DNA of 64,000 nucleotides from NCBI RefSeq assembly GCF_027604915.1, contig NZ_JAJAQC010000035.1, positions 1 to 64,000 of the forward strand, written 5' to 3'. Numbering within the stretch: the stretch's first letter is position 1; the number at the start of each line of letters is the position of its first letter. The notes beneath the pieces are model-generated. The model had not been told where the DNA came from, ran no database searches, and saw only the letters and a program-made list of their open reading frames with translations. Positions 53,288-64,000 of the stretch are shown in pieces. The translations under genes were made by a program, and so were the position numbers. Origin of the DNA: Streptomonospora mangrovi. Its GTDB lineage: Bacteria > Actinomycetota > Actinomycetes > Streptosporangiales > Streptosporangiaceae.

Positions 53288-54519
53288 GCCGGCTCCGCCG
53301 GGGCGGCCTCGGCGAGTTCGGCCAGGACGTCGGCCAGCGCGGCGACCCCGGCGTGGCGGTCGGCGGGCTCCACGTACTCGTCGGGGGCGTGGGAGAGCCC
53401 GGTGGGGTTGCGCACGAACAGCATCGCGGTGGGCACCGCGCTCGCCAGCACGGCGGCGTCGTGCCCGGCCCCGGTGGGCAGCACCGGCGCCGGGCCGGCC
53501 TCCCCTCCCGCCAGCACCGCGATGCGGTCGCGCAGGGCGCGGTCGAAGTGCACCACCGGCGAGTTGGACTCCAGGTAGGTGGCCAGCATGACCCCGTGGT
53601 CGGCGGCGCTGCGCCGGGCGGCCGCGTCGACGTGGGCGACCACGGCGCGCAGCGCGGCCTCCGAGGGCGCCCGCGCGTCCAGCCAGGCGCGCACCCGCGA
53701 GGGGATGGCGTTGGTGCCGTTGGGCGCCACCTGCACCTTGCCGATGGTGGCCAGGGCGTCGTTGGCGTGGGCGGCGGCGCGGGCGGCCAGCACGGTCTCG
53801 GCGAAGGGCAGCACGGGGTCGTTGCGGTCGGCCAGCCGGGTGGTGCCGGCGTGGTCGGCCTGGCCGGTGAAGTCCAGCCGCCAGCGCCCGTGCGGCCACA
53901 CCGCCGAGGCCACGCCCACGGGCGACTCGGTGCGGGCCAGCGCCCGGCCCTGCTCCACGTGCAGCTCCACGAACACCCCGACCAGGCCGAGCAGGTCGGG
54001 GTCGGCGCCGATGCGCTCGGGGTCCAGCCCGGCACCGGCCATGGCCGCCGCCCAGGTGGTGCCCTCGGCGTCGGTCAGGCCGGCGGCCCGCTCGGGGGTG
54101 ATGGCGCCGGTCAGCAGCCGGGTGCCCAGGCACGGCACCCCGAACCGGGCACCCTCCTCCTCCACGAACACGGTGACGGCCAGGGGCCGGCGCGGGCGCA
54201 GGCCGCGCCGGCGCAGCTCCTCCACCGCCGCCAGGGCGCTGACCACGCCCAGCGGGCCGTCGTAGGCGCCGCCGTCGGGCACGGAGTCCAGGTGGGAGCC
54301 GGTGACCACGGCCTCGGCTCCGGGTCCGCCCCACCACGCCCACAGGTTGCCGTTGCGGTCGGTGCGGACGTCCAGACCGCGGGCGCGGGCGGCCTCGGTG
54401 AACCACGCGCGCACCTCGGTGTCGGCCGGCCCCCAGGAGAACCTGCGGTAGCCCCCGGTGGTGCGGTGGCGCCCCAGCGGGGCCAGCCCCTCCCACAGCC
54501 GGTCGAAGACCTCGCTCAT
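53284..54519 (-). CDS. M20-family amidohydrolase in the hut operon (allantoate/N-carbamoyl amino-acid hydrolase type)
   Basis: 411 residues. Di-metal peptidase fold: VVTGSHLDSVPDGGAYDGPLGVVSAL, VFVEEEGARFGVPCLGTR, VELHVEQGRALARTESPVGV and LPTGAGHDAAVL. The family cleaves allantoate or N-carbamoyl amino acids. In this operon an N-formylglutamate deformylase (HutG) is missing, and this enzyme, located between hutU and hutF, is the natural candidate for that last step. The same arrangement is known, by recollection, in streptomycetes. Function by position is inference. Confidence 0.88.
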   Translation of the reverse strand: MSEVFDRLWEGLAPLGRHRTTGGYRRFSWGPADTEVRAWFTEAARARGLDVRTDRNGNLWAWWGGPGAEAVVTGSHLDSVPDGGAYDGPLGVVSALAAVEELRRRGLRPRRPLAVTVFVEEEGARFGVPCLGTRLLTGAITPERAAGLTDAEGTTWAAAMAGAGLDPERIGADPDLLGLVGVFVELHVEQGRALARTESPVGVASAVWPHGRWRLDFTGQADHAGTTRLADRNDPVLPFAETVLAARAAAHANDALATIGKVQVAPNGTNAIPSRVRAWLDARAPSEAALRAVVAHVDAAARRSAADHGVMLATYLESNSPVVHFDRALRDRIAVLAGGEAGPAPVLPTGAGHDAAVLASAVPTAMLFVRNPTGLSHAPDEYVEPADRHAGVAALADVLAELAEAAPAEPA

Positions 54520-54594
54520 CTGCCGCGCCCCCTCGTGGTGGGTGGTGACCCGCGGCGGTGCCGCGGGCGGTGGCCGCGCGTGCGGCCGGCCGGG

Positions 54595-56274
<1,680 letters not shown>

Positions 56275-56293
56275 GGCGGCTCCTTGTGGCGGG

Positions 56294-57832
56294 TCAGCGC
56301 AGCGGGGTGACGGTCCGGGCGGCCGCGGTGACGGCGCCTTCGGCGATGAGGTCGGCGGCGGCGGAGATCTCGGGGGCGAGGTGGCGGTCGGGGCCGGGTC
56401 CGGGCACGCGCTCGCGCACGGCGGCGCGCACGGCGGCGGTGGCGGGCGCCGGGGAGAGGGGGGCGCGCAGGTCCAGGGCGCGGGCGGCGGTGAGCAGCTC
56501 CACGGCCAGCACCGAGCGCAGGCCCGCCAGGGCGCGGCGCAGCTTGCGCGCGGCCGACCACCCCAGCGACACGTGGTCCTCCTGCATGGCGGAGCTGGGG
56601 ATGGAGTCGACGCTGGCGGGGGCGGCCAGCCGCTTCAGCTCGGCGACGATCCCCGCCTGGGTGTACTGGGCGATCATGTGGCCGGAGTCCACGCCGGGGT
56701 CGTCGGCGAGGAAGGCGGGCAGGAGGTGGGAGCGGGCGACGTCGAGCATGCGGTCGGTGCGGCGCTCGGCGATGGAGGCGAGGTCGGCCACGGCGATGGC
56801 CAGGAAGTCCAGCACGTAGCCCACGGGCGCGCCGTGGAAGTTGCCGTTGGACTCCACCCGGCCGTCCTCCAGCACCACCGGGTTGTCGATGACGGCGGCG
56901 AGTTCGCGCTCGGCCACGGCGCGGGCGTGGTCCAGGGTGTCGCGGGCGGCGCCGGCGACCTGGGGCGCGCAGCGCAGCGAGTAGGCGTCCTGCACGCGGG
57001 TGCAGTCGGGGCCGCGGTGGGAGGCCACGATCGGGGAGCCGGCCAGCAGCGCCCGCATGTTGGCCGCCGCGGCGGCCTGGCCGGGGTGGGGGCGCAGCGC
57101 CTGGAGGTCGGCGGCGAAGACCCGGTCGGTGCCCAGCAGCGCCTCCACGCTCATGGCGGCGGTGATGTCGGCGACCCGCAGCAGCTCGGCCAGGTCCTCC
57201 AGCGCCAGCAGCAGCATGCCGAGCATGCCGTCGGTGCCGTTGATGAGCGCCAGCCCCTCCTTGGCGGCGAGCCGGACCGGCGCCAGCCCGGCGGCCGCCA
57301 GCGCGTCGGCTGCCGGCCGCAGCTCCCCGGCGGCGTCGCGCACCGGCCCCTCACCGGTGAGGGCCAGCGCCACGTGCGCCAGCGGCGCGAGGTCGCCGGA
57401 GCAGCCGAGGCTGCCGTACTCGTGGACCACGGGGGTGATGTGGGCGTTGAGCAGCCCGGCCAGGGCATCGGCGGTGCCCGGCCGCACCCCGGTGGCGCCG
57501 CTGGCCAGGGTGCGCAGCCGCAGCGCCATCAGCGCCCGCACCACCTCGCGCTCCACCTCCTCGCCGGCGCCGGCGGCGTGGGAGCGGATGAGCGAGGTCT
57601 GGAGGCGGGCGCGCAACTCGGGGGCGATGTGGCGGGTGGCCAGCGCGCCGAAGCCGGTGCTGACACCGTAGGCGGGGGCGGTGTCGGCGGCGAGGGCCTC
57701 GACGCGCTTGCGGCCCTCGGCCAGGGCCGCGCGGGCCTCGGCGCTCAGGCGCACGGGGGCGCCGCGGCGGGCCACGGCCACGACCGCCTCGGCGGTCAGG
57801 CCGCGGGGGCCGATGTCGATCGGGGTGGGCAT
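56294..57832 (-). CDS. hutH: Histidine ammonia-lyase
   Basis: 512 residues. Removes ammonia from histidine to give urocanate. [60 protein letters not shown] and [12 protein letters not shown] belong to the active site. The MIO prosthetic group forms from a tripeptide that is usually Ala-Ser-Gly; here it is Cys-Ser-Gly. ATG 57832 starts MPTPIDIG. First gene of the operon; the LysR gene lies upstream on the same strand behind a hairpin. Confidence 0.95.
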   Translation of the reverse strand: MPTPIDIGPRGLTAEAVVAVARRGAPVRLSAEARAALAEGRKRVEALAADTAPAYGVSTGFGALATRHIAPELRARLQTSLIRSHAAGAGEEVEREVVRALMALRLRTLASGATGVRPGTADALAGLLNAHITPVVHEYGSLGCSGDLAPLAHVALALTGEGPVRDAAGELRPAADALAAAGLAPVRLAAKEGLALINGTDGMLGMLLLALEDLAELLRVADITAAMSVEALLGTDRVFAADLQALRPHPGQAAAAANMRALLAGSPIVASHRGPDCTRVQDAYSLRCAPQVAGAARDTLDHARAVAERELAAVIDNPVVLEDGRVESNGNFHGAPVGYVLDFLAIAVADLASIAERRTDRMLDVARSHLLPAFLADDPGVDSGHMIAQYTQAGIVAELKRLAAPASVDSIPSSAMQEDHVSLGWSAARKLRRALAGLRSVLAVELLTAARALDLRAPLSPAPATAAVRAAVRERVPGPGPDRHLAPEISAAADLIAEGAVTAAARTVTPLR

Positions 57833-57865
57833 ACCCCTATTGCACGCGCCCGGGGGCGCGGGCGC

Positions 57866-57918
57866 GAGCCCCGACACCGCCGAAGTGTCTGGGATTTCGG
57901 ATGCGGCGGTCGGGGCTC
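57866..57918 (-). terminator. Hairpin between the LysR gene and hutH
   Basis: GAGCCCCGACaCCGCC and GGCGGTCGGGGCTC pair around a 23-base loop, overlapping the LysR stop codon. It separates the LysR transcript from hut. Confidence 0.65.
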
Positions 57919-58861
57919 AGGCGACCGCGGGCTCGACCGCTCCGCGCGGGGGCGCCACGGCCTCGGCGGCCACCTCGCGCAGGGCCGCGATCCCCCGCGC
58001 GATGGCGGGGTGCCCGGCGCTGCCGGCGCGCACGCAGGTGAGGATGGAGCGGGACGGCGTGGAGGCGCCGTGCAGCGGCACCCGCACCACCGGGCGCGCG
58101 GTGGCCACGGGCAGCATGCGCGGCACCAGGGTGACCCCCAGCCCGTGGGCGACCAGCGCGGTGGCCGCGCTCCACTCCGTGGCCTCGTGGGCGATGCGGG
58201 CGGTGAACCCGGCGGAGGCGCACGCCACCTGGATGAGCCGGTGGTGGCCGCAGGTGCCGTCGGGGATCACCCAGTCCTCGCGCGCGGCCTCGGCCAGGGC
58301 GACGCTGCGCCGGGCGGCCAGCGGGTGGCCGGCGGGCACCAGCAGGTCGTGCGGCTCCTCGATGAGGACCCGCTGGTCGAACCGGGAGTCCTCGGCGGCC
58401 ACCACGGTGGGGTCGGGCACGAACACCGCGAGGTCGGCGGAGCCGGCCAGCAACTGGTCGAAGCAGGCACCGGTCTCGGCCTGGGTGACGGACACCGACA
58501 ACTGGGGGTGGGCGCGGCGCAGCCGCGCCGCGGCGGGGGCCAGCAGCACGGTGATACCGGTGGCGAAGCCGGACATGCGCAGCGGGCCGGTATCGCCGTC
58601 GGCGTGCACGGCGAGGTCGGCCAGCGCCTGCTCCCAGCGGGTGCTCAGCGCGTCGGCGTGCTCCAGCAGCACCACGGCCGCCGAGGTCAGCCGCACCCGG
58701 CGACCCTCGGGCTCCAGCAGCGCCACCCCCAACTCCTTGGCGAGCTGGCGGATCTGCTGGGAGACGGCCGAGGGGCTCAGGTGCAGCGCCTCGGCCGCGC
58801 CGGTGACCGTGCCGTGGTGGTGGACCGCGCGCAGCACCCGCAGCCGTCGCAAGTCGAACAT
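57917..58861 (-). CDS. LysR-family transcriptional regulator
   Basis: 314 residues. Helix-turn-helix GTVTGAAEALHLSPSAVSQQIRQLAKELG and a periplasmic-binding-like effector domain with GHHRLIQVACASAGF. The start gives MFDLRRLRVLRAV. Located just upstream of hutH and possibly its regulator; the IclR protein nearby is the other candidate. Confidence 0.93.
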   Translation of the reverse strand: MFDLRRLRVLRAVHHHGTVTGAAEALHLSPSAVSQQIRQLAKELGVALLEPEGRRVRLTSAAVVLLEHADALSTRWEQALADLAVHADGDTGPLRMSGFATGITVLLAPAAARLRRAHPQLSVSVTQAETGACFDQLLAGSADLAVFVPDPTVVAAEDSRFDQRVLIEEPHDLLVPAGHPLAARRSVALAEAAREDWVIPDGTCGHHRLIQVACASAGFTARIAHEATEWSAATALVAHGLGVTLVPRMLPVATARPVVRVPLHGASTPSRSILTCVRAGSAGHPAIARGIAALREVAAEAVAPPRGAVEPAVA

Positions 58862-58936
58862 GAAGTTGAGGCTACACGGTTGTGTGCGTAAACCTGCGAT
58901 GGACATGAACGGATGGGGCACCCGAGACTGGGAGGC

Positions 58937-59122
58937 ATGGAAGCACACGCCGAACGCGAAGCCCGCTGCCCCGACTGCGGATGGCCGCAGGCCGACGTCT
59001 ACCAGGTGGTGTCGCGCCACATGACCTCGACCGGGATGCTCCTCTACACCCGCTGCGCCTGCGGGCGGCTCCAGGTGCGGTCCCTGCGCGTGCCGGGCGC
59101 GGGCCGCCCCTGCGGAACCTGA
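58937..59122 (+). CDS. Small zinc-ribbon protein
   Basis: 61 residues with ARCPDCGWP and TRCACGRLQ, two knuckles that can hold one zinc. ATG 58937 has GGGAGG directly upstream. Divergent from the LysR gene and 31 bases before the IclR gene. Function unknown. Confidence 0.75.
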   Translation: MEAHAEREARCPDCGWPQADVYQVVSRHMTSTGMLLYTRCACGRLQVRSLRVPGAGRPCGT

Positions 59123-59153
59123 GAGCCGATACCGGGCATGCCACAATCGCGGT

Positions 59154-59918
59154 ATGAGCCATGTTCCAGCAGCCACGCGCGCCCTGCGGCTGCTGCGCTA
59201 CCTGGCCACCCGGCCGGGCCCGGTCTCGGCCACGGCCATCGCCTCGGAGCTGGAACTCCCCCGCTCCAGCGTCTACCAGCTCCTGGAGGCCATGGCCGAG
59301 GAGGGGTTCGTCGTCCACCTGCCCGAGGAGCACCGGTGGGGGCTGGGGGTGGCGGCCTTCGAGATCGGGTCGGCGTTCCTGCGCCACGACCCCCTGGAGC
59401 GGCTGGCCCGCCCGCTGCTGCGCCACCTGGTCGAGGAGACCGGCGCCACCGCGCACCTGGGGGTGCTGCACGGCGCCGACACCCTGTACCTGCTCAAGGA
59501 GCACCCGCCGCACACGCCCGCGCTGGTCACCGGCGTGGGCGTGCGGCTTCCGGCGCACCTGACCGCATCGGGCCGGGCGCTGCTGGCCCACCTGCCGCGC
59601 GCCCAGGTGCGGGCGCTCTACCCCGACGCCGGGAGGTTCGTGGACCGCACCGGGCGAGGCCCGCGCACCCCCGGTGAGCTGCGGGAGACGCTGGCGCGGG
59701 AGCGCCGCGCGGGGTTCTCCGTTGAGGAGGGCCAGGTCAGCGAGGGGTTCTCGTCGGTGGCGGCGGCGGCCTTCGACCACAACGGCGCCCCGGCGGCGGC
59801 GATCAGCCTGACCGTGCCCGCCGGCGAGCGCCCGCTGCCGACCGCCGCGCTGGCGGGCAGCGCCCGCGAGGCCGCCGCCGAACTCACCCGCCGGCTGGGC
59901 GGGCGCCGGCCGGGGTGA
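59154..59918 (+). CDS. IclR-family transcriptional regulator
   Basis: 254 residues. N-terminal winged helix: ALRLLRYLATRPGPVSATAIASELELPRSSVYQLLEAM. C-terminal ligand domain: LGVLHGADTLYLLKEHP, LPAHLTASGRALLAHL and GFSVEEGQVSEGFSSVAAAAFDHNGAP. It faces the hut operon and could respond to histidine or urocanate. Confidence 0.93.
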   Translation: MSHVPAATRALRLLRYLATRPGPVSATAIASELELPRSSVYQLLEAMAEEGFVVHLPEEHRWGLGVAAFEIGSAFLRHDPLERLARPLLRHLVEETGATAHLGVLHGADTLYLLKEHPPHTPALVTGVGVRLPAHLTASGRALLAHLPRAQVRALYPDAGRFVDRTGRGPRTPGELRETLARERRAGFSVEEGQVSEGFSSVAAAAFDHNGAPAAAISLTVPAGERPLPTAALAGSAREAAAELTRRLGGRRPG

Positions 59919-59949
59919 GCCGGCGGGCGCGGCGCCGGGCGGCTCGGGC

Positions 59950-60321
59950 TCAGTTGGCGTTGGCCCGCATGTACGCCTCGACCTCGGCGCGGTCGGCACG
60001 CAGCTTGGCCAGGGCCTCGTCGAGGATGAGGCGGCCCTCCTCCTCGCTGCGGCGCTCCTTCACGTAGGCCAGGTGGGTCTTGTAGGGCTCGGTGCGCGGC
60101 GGCGCCGGCGGGTTCTGGGGGTCCTTGCCGGCGGGGAAACCGCAGCGGGGGCAGTCCCATTCGTCGGGGACGGCGGCCTCGTGCGCGAAGCTCGGAACCA
60201 CCTCGTGCTTGTTGGCGCAGTAGAAGGGGACCCGCACGCGCGGCGCGGACTCCCCGCGCTCGGCCTCGCCCATAGGTCCGGCACCGACGCGGCTGCCACG
60301 GATGGCGCTGCCACTTCCCAC
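59950..60321 (-). CDS. rbpA: RNA polymerase-binding protein RbpA
   Basis: 123 residues. Actinobacterial essential factor that binds group-1/2 sigma factors and stabilises the open complex. AIRGSRVGAGPMGEAERGESAPR, FYCANKHE...WDCPRCGFPAGKDP (zinc ribbon, first Cys pair reduced to one Cys plus His context) and TEPYKTHLAYVKERRS are all standard. The GTG with AGGAG eight bases upstream gives the family N-terminus; longer frames would not. Confidence 0.97.
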   Translation of the reverse strand: MGSGSAIRGSRVGAGPMGEAERGESAPRVRVPFYCANKHEVVPSFAHEAAVPDEWDCPRCGFPAGKDPQNPPAPPRTEPYKTHLAYVKERRSEEEGRLILDEALAKLRADRAEVEAYMRANAN

Positions 60322-60430
60322 GAGTAACTCCTTTGTCAACGGCGAAAGTGCGCTCCGCACGGCAACAGGGTGCGGTACACGCGGACCCGCGCCACGCGGG
60401 CGGGGCCAGGGGGCGTGTGGAGCAGGGCGG

Positions 60431-60670
60431 CTAGACGCCGCCCTGGTTGAGGAGCAGGCCCAGGGCCACCACGGCGACGATCCACACCAGCCCGATGGCG
60501 ATGGTCAGCCGGTCCAGGTTGCGCTCGACGACCGAGGACCCGCCCAAGGAGGACGTGACGCCGCCTCCGAACAGGTCGGAGAGCCCGCCGCCCTTGCCCT
60601 TGTGCAACAGCACCATCAGGACCAGCAGCACGCTACAGAGCATCACGACTATGGACAGACCGAGGATCAC
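60431..60670 (-). CDS. secG: Preprotein translocase subunit SecG
   Basis: 79 residues, two membrane helices (LSIVVMLCSVLLVLMVLLHKGKGGGLSDLFGGG loop, then LTIAIGLVWIVAVVALGLLL). Part of the SecYEG channel. GTG start. In actinomycetes it usually follows gap-pgk-tpiA, as here. It lies 232 bases after tpiA, so it may have a promoter of its own. Confidence 0.95.
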   Translation of the reverse strand: MILGLSIVVMLCSVLLVLMVLLHKGKGGGLSDLFGGGVTSSLGGSSVVERNLDRLTIAIGLVWIVAVVALGLLLNQGGV

Positions 60671-60902
60671 GTGCTCACCCGTAACTCGACCCCGATGCGG
60701 GGGAATTGACGACCTTGGGCCCCCCGGGTCCGCGCGCCGGTCCGCCGCGGCGGTGCCGGCGGTCCGATGGAGGAGGGACCGGGGACAATGCTGGATTCTA
60801 CCGTGTGCCGCTGAGGCATACGTTGATTGCGGAAAGGTACCTTCGGGCAGTCTAACCCGGCGCCGGCGCTCCCTCGTCCGCCCCAGCGGCCGGGCGCCGG
60901 GC

Positions 60903-61688
<786 letters not shown>

Positions 61689-61762
61689 GGGTGTCGTTCC
61701 TCGGGGCTTGGGTGCGTGAAGGGCGTGCGCCGGCGGACCGGGGCGGCCCGCCGGGCGCGGGG

Positions 61763-62950
61763 TCAGTCGGCCAGCGCCTCGATACCGGGCAGCCGCTTGC
61801 CCTCCAGGTACTCCAGGCTGGCGCCGCCGCCGGTGGAGATGTGGCCGAACGCCGACTCCTCGAAGCCCAGCGACCGCACGGCCGCGGCGGAGTCGCCGCC
61901 GCCCACCACGGTGAAGGCGTCGGAGTCGATGAGGGCCTGGGCCAGGGCGCGGGTGCCGTGGGAGTAGGGCTCCATCTCGAAGACGCCCATGGGGCCGTTC
62001 CAGAAGACGGTGGCGGTGTCGGCGAGGCGGCTCGCGAACAGCTCGCGGCTCTTGGGGCCGATGTCCAGGCCCATGCGGTCGGCCGGGATGGCGTCGGCGT
62101 CGACCGGGGCGTGGGGGGCGTCGGCGGAGAACGCCTCGGCGGCCACCACGTCGACCGGCAGGACGATCTCCACGCCCTGCTTCTCGGCGCGCTGGAGGTA
62201 CTCGCGCACGGTGTCGAGCTGGTCCTCCTCCAGCAGGCTCTTGCCGACCTCATAGCCCTTGGCCTTGAGGAAGGTGAAGACCATGCCGCCGCCGATGAGC
62301 AGGCGGTCGGCGGTGCCCAGCAGGTTGTCGATGACGCCGAGCTTGTCGGAGACCTTGGAGCCGCCCAGCACCACCGCGTAGGGGCGCCGGGGGTCGCCGG
62401 TGAGGGTGCGCAGCACCTCGACCTCGGCCAGGACCAGGCCGCCCACCGCGTGCGGCAGGCGCCGGGGCAGGTCGTAGACGCTGGCGTGCCGGCGGTGCAC
62501 CGCGCCGAAGCCGTCGCCGACGTAGAGGTCGGCCAGGCGCGCCAGGCGGTCGGCGAACTCGCCGCGCTCGGCGTCGTCCTTGCTGGTCTCGCCGGGCTCG
62601 AAGCGGAGGTTCTCGATGACGGCGACCTGGCCGTCGGCCAGGCCCTCGGCCACCGCGCGGGCGGAGTCGCCGGCGGTGTCGGTGGCGAAGGCGACCTCGG
62701 TGCCCAGCAGCTCGCCCAGGCGCGCGGCCACGGGGCGCAGGGAGTAGGCGGGGTCGGGGGCGCCCTTGGGGCGGCCCAGGTGCGCCGCGACGACGACGCG
62801 GGCGCCGCGCTCGCGCAGCTTGCTGATCGTGGGGACGCTGGCCCGGATGCGGCCGTCGTCGGTGATGCGGTCGCCGTCGAGGGGGACGTTGAGGTCCGCC
62901 CGGACGAACACGCGCTTGCCCGAGACGTCGAGGTCGTCGATGGTGCGCAA
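61763..62950 (-). CDS. pgk: Phosphoglycerate kinase
   Basis: 395 residues. [66 protein letters not shown] and the ATP-site [15 protein letters not shown] are intact. The TTG start with GGAG five bases upstream is chosen because upstream codons in the frame are not family-like. An ATG lies near but out of frame. A strong hairpin separates it from gap. Confidence 0.96.
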   Translation of the reverse strand: MRTIDDLDVSGKRVFVRADLNVPLDGDRITDDGRIRASVPTISKLRERGARVVVAAHLGRPKGAPDPAYSLRPVAARLGELLGTEVAFATDTAGDSARAVAEGLADGQVAVIENLRFEPGETSKDDAERGEFADRLARLADLYVGDGFGAVHRRHASVYDLPRRLPHAVGGLVLAEVEVLRTLTGDPRRPYAVVLGGSKVSDKLGVIDNLLGTADRLLIGGGMVFTFLKAKGYEVGKSLLEEDQLDTVREYLQRAEKQGVEIVLPVDVVAAEAFSADAPHAPVDADAIPADRMGLDIGPKSRELFASRLADTATVFWNGPMGVFEMEPYSHGTRALAQALIDSDAFTVVGGGDSAAAVRSLGFEESAFGHISTGGGASLEYLEGKRLPGIEALAD

Positions 62951-63000
62951 GGGGTCTCCATTCCGCGAAGAGTCGCGCCGCGTGCGCGCCCGCGCGACGG

Positions 63001-63031
63001 CGGCGCCCCCCGCGCTGGGCGGGGGGCGCCG
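63001..63031 (-). terminator. Hairpin between gap and pgk
   Basis: Perfect 13-base stem CGGCGCCCCCCGC / GCGGGGGGCGCCG with a five-base loop, 34 bases after the gap stop. Could end or attenuate gap transcripts so that gap is made in excess of pgk. Confidence 0.75.
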
Positions 63032-63065
63032 CACCGGCGCTCACACGGCTGGGGTCCGTCCGGAA

Positions 63066-64000
<935 letters not shown>

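Overview
The window is very GC-rich, with third codon positions almost always G or C. The gene content is that of a filamentous actinomycete: heme A synthase and protoheme farnesyltransferase beside a transketolase-transaldolase-G6PDH-OpcA-lactonase run, RbpA, SecG-TpiA-Pgk-Gap, and a Thermobifida-like GH9 cellulase. A member of the Nocardiopsaceae or a close relative is the best guess. This rests on gene content and protein style, not on a search. No rRNA or tRNA gene was seen. Genes are cut at both window ends (cellulase on the left, gap on the right).

Layout. 0-3.5 kb: the end of a secreted GH9-CBM3 cellulase, then a two-gene unit of a 45-residue peptide coupled to a PIMT-like methyltransferase, a candidate imiditide-type RiPP locus. 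3.5-9.2 kb: a cobalamin-riboswitch-controlled BtuF/BtuC pair, an ABC exporter and an ArsR/SRPBCC pair. 9.3-21.8 kb: ctaA, a PrsW-like membrane protease, an APH-type kinase, ctaB, then tkt-tal-zwf-opcA-pgl. 21.9-28.5 kb: an ArsR regulator with a divergent flavin oxidoreductase, then a sugar ABC importer facing a Gfo/Idh/MocA dehydrogenase with LacI-type operators between them.

28.7-43.6 kb is the most interesting part: a type III-D-like CRISPR-Cas locus, all on the minus strand. A 900-residue Can1-like effector (CARF, PD-(D/E)XK nuclease, long Pro/Ala linker, second CARF, degenerate tail) leads an operon. It is followed by HD-less cas10, an overlooked 110-codon-scale basic ORF joined by stop/start overlaps on both sides, a cas7-like RAMP, csx10, a double RAMP, a Csx19-like gene and a TIGR03986-type RAMP. 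cas6 lies upstream. Between cas6 and the operon is a degenerate five-unit repeat series with a 60-65 bp period that looks like a decayed CRISPR array. No cas1 or cas2 is present. In the expected scheme Cas6 processes crRNA, Cas7/Csx10/Cas10 form the interference complex, and Cas10 makes cyclic oligoadenylate that switches on the CARF nuclease.

43.7-50.4 kb: small or unassigned proteins, a gene-poor stretch with a 70-72 bp tandem repeat, an HxlR regulator divergent from an imine-reductase-like enzyme, and an ACT-GNAT acetyltransferase. 50.5-57.8 kb: a histidine-degradation operon (hutH-hutU-M20 hydrolase-hutF-hutI) flanked by LysR and IclR regulators. 59.9-64 kb: rbpA, secG, tpiA, pgk and gap. 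The pentose-phosphate run and the secG-gap run are neighbours in the related genomes I remember. Here about 38 kb, including the CRISPR and hut loci, separates them.
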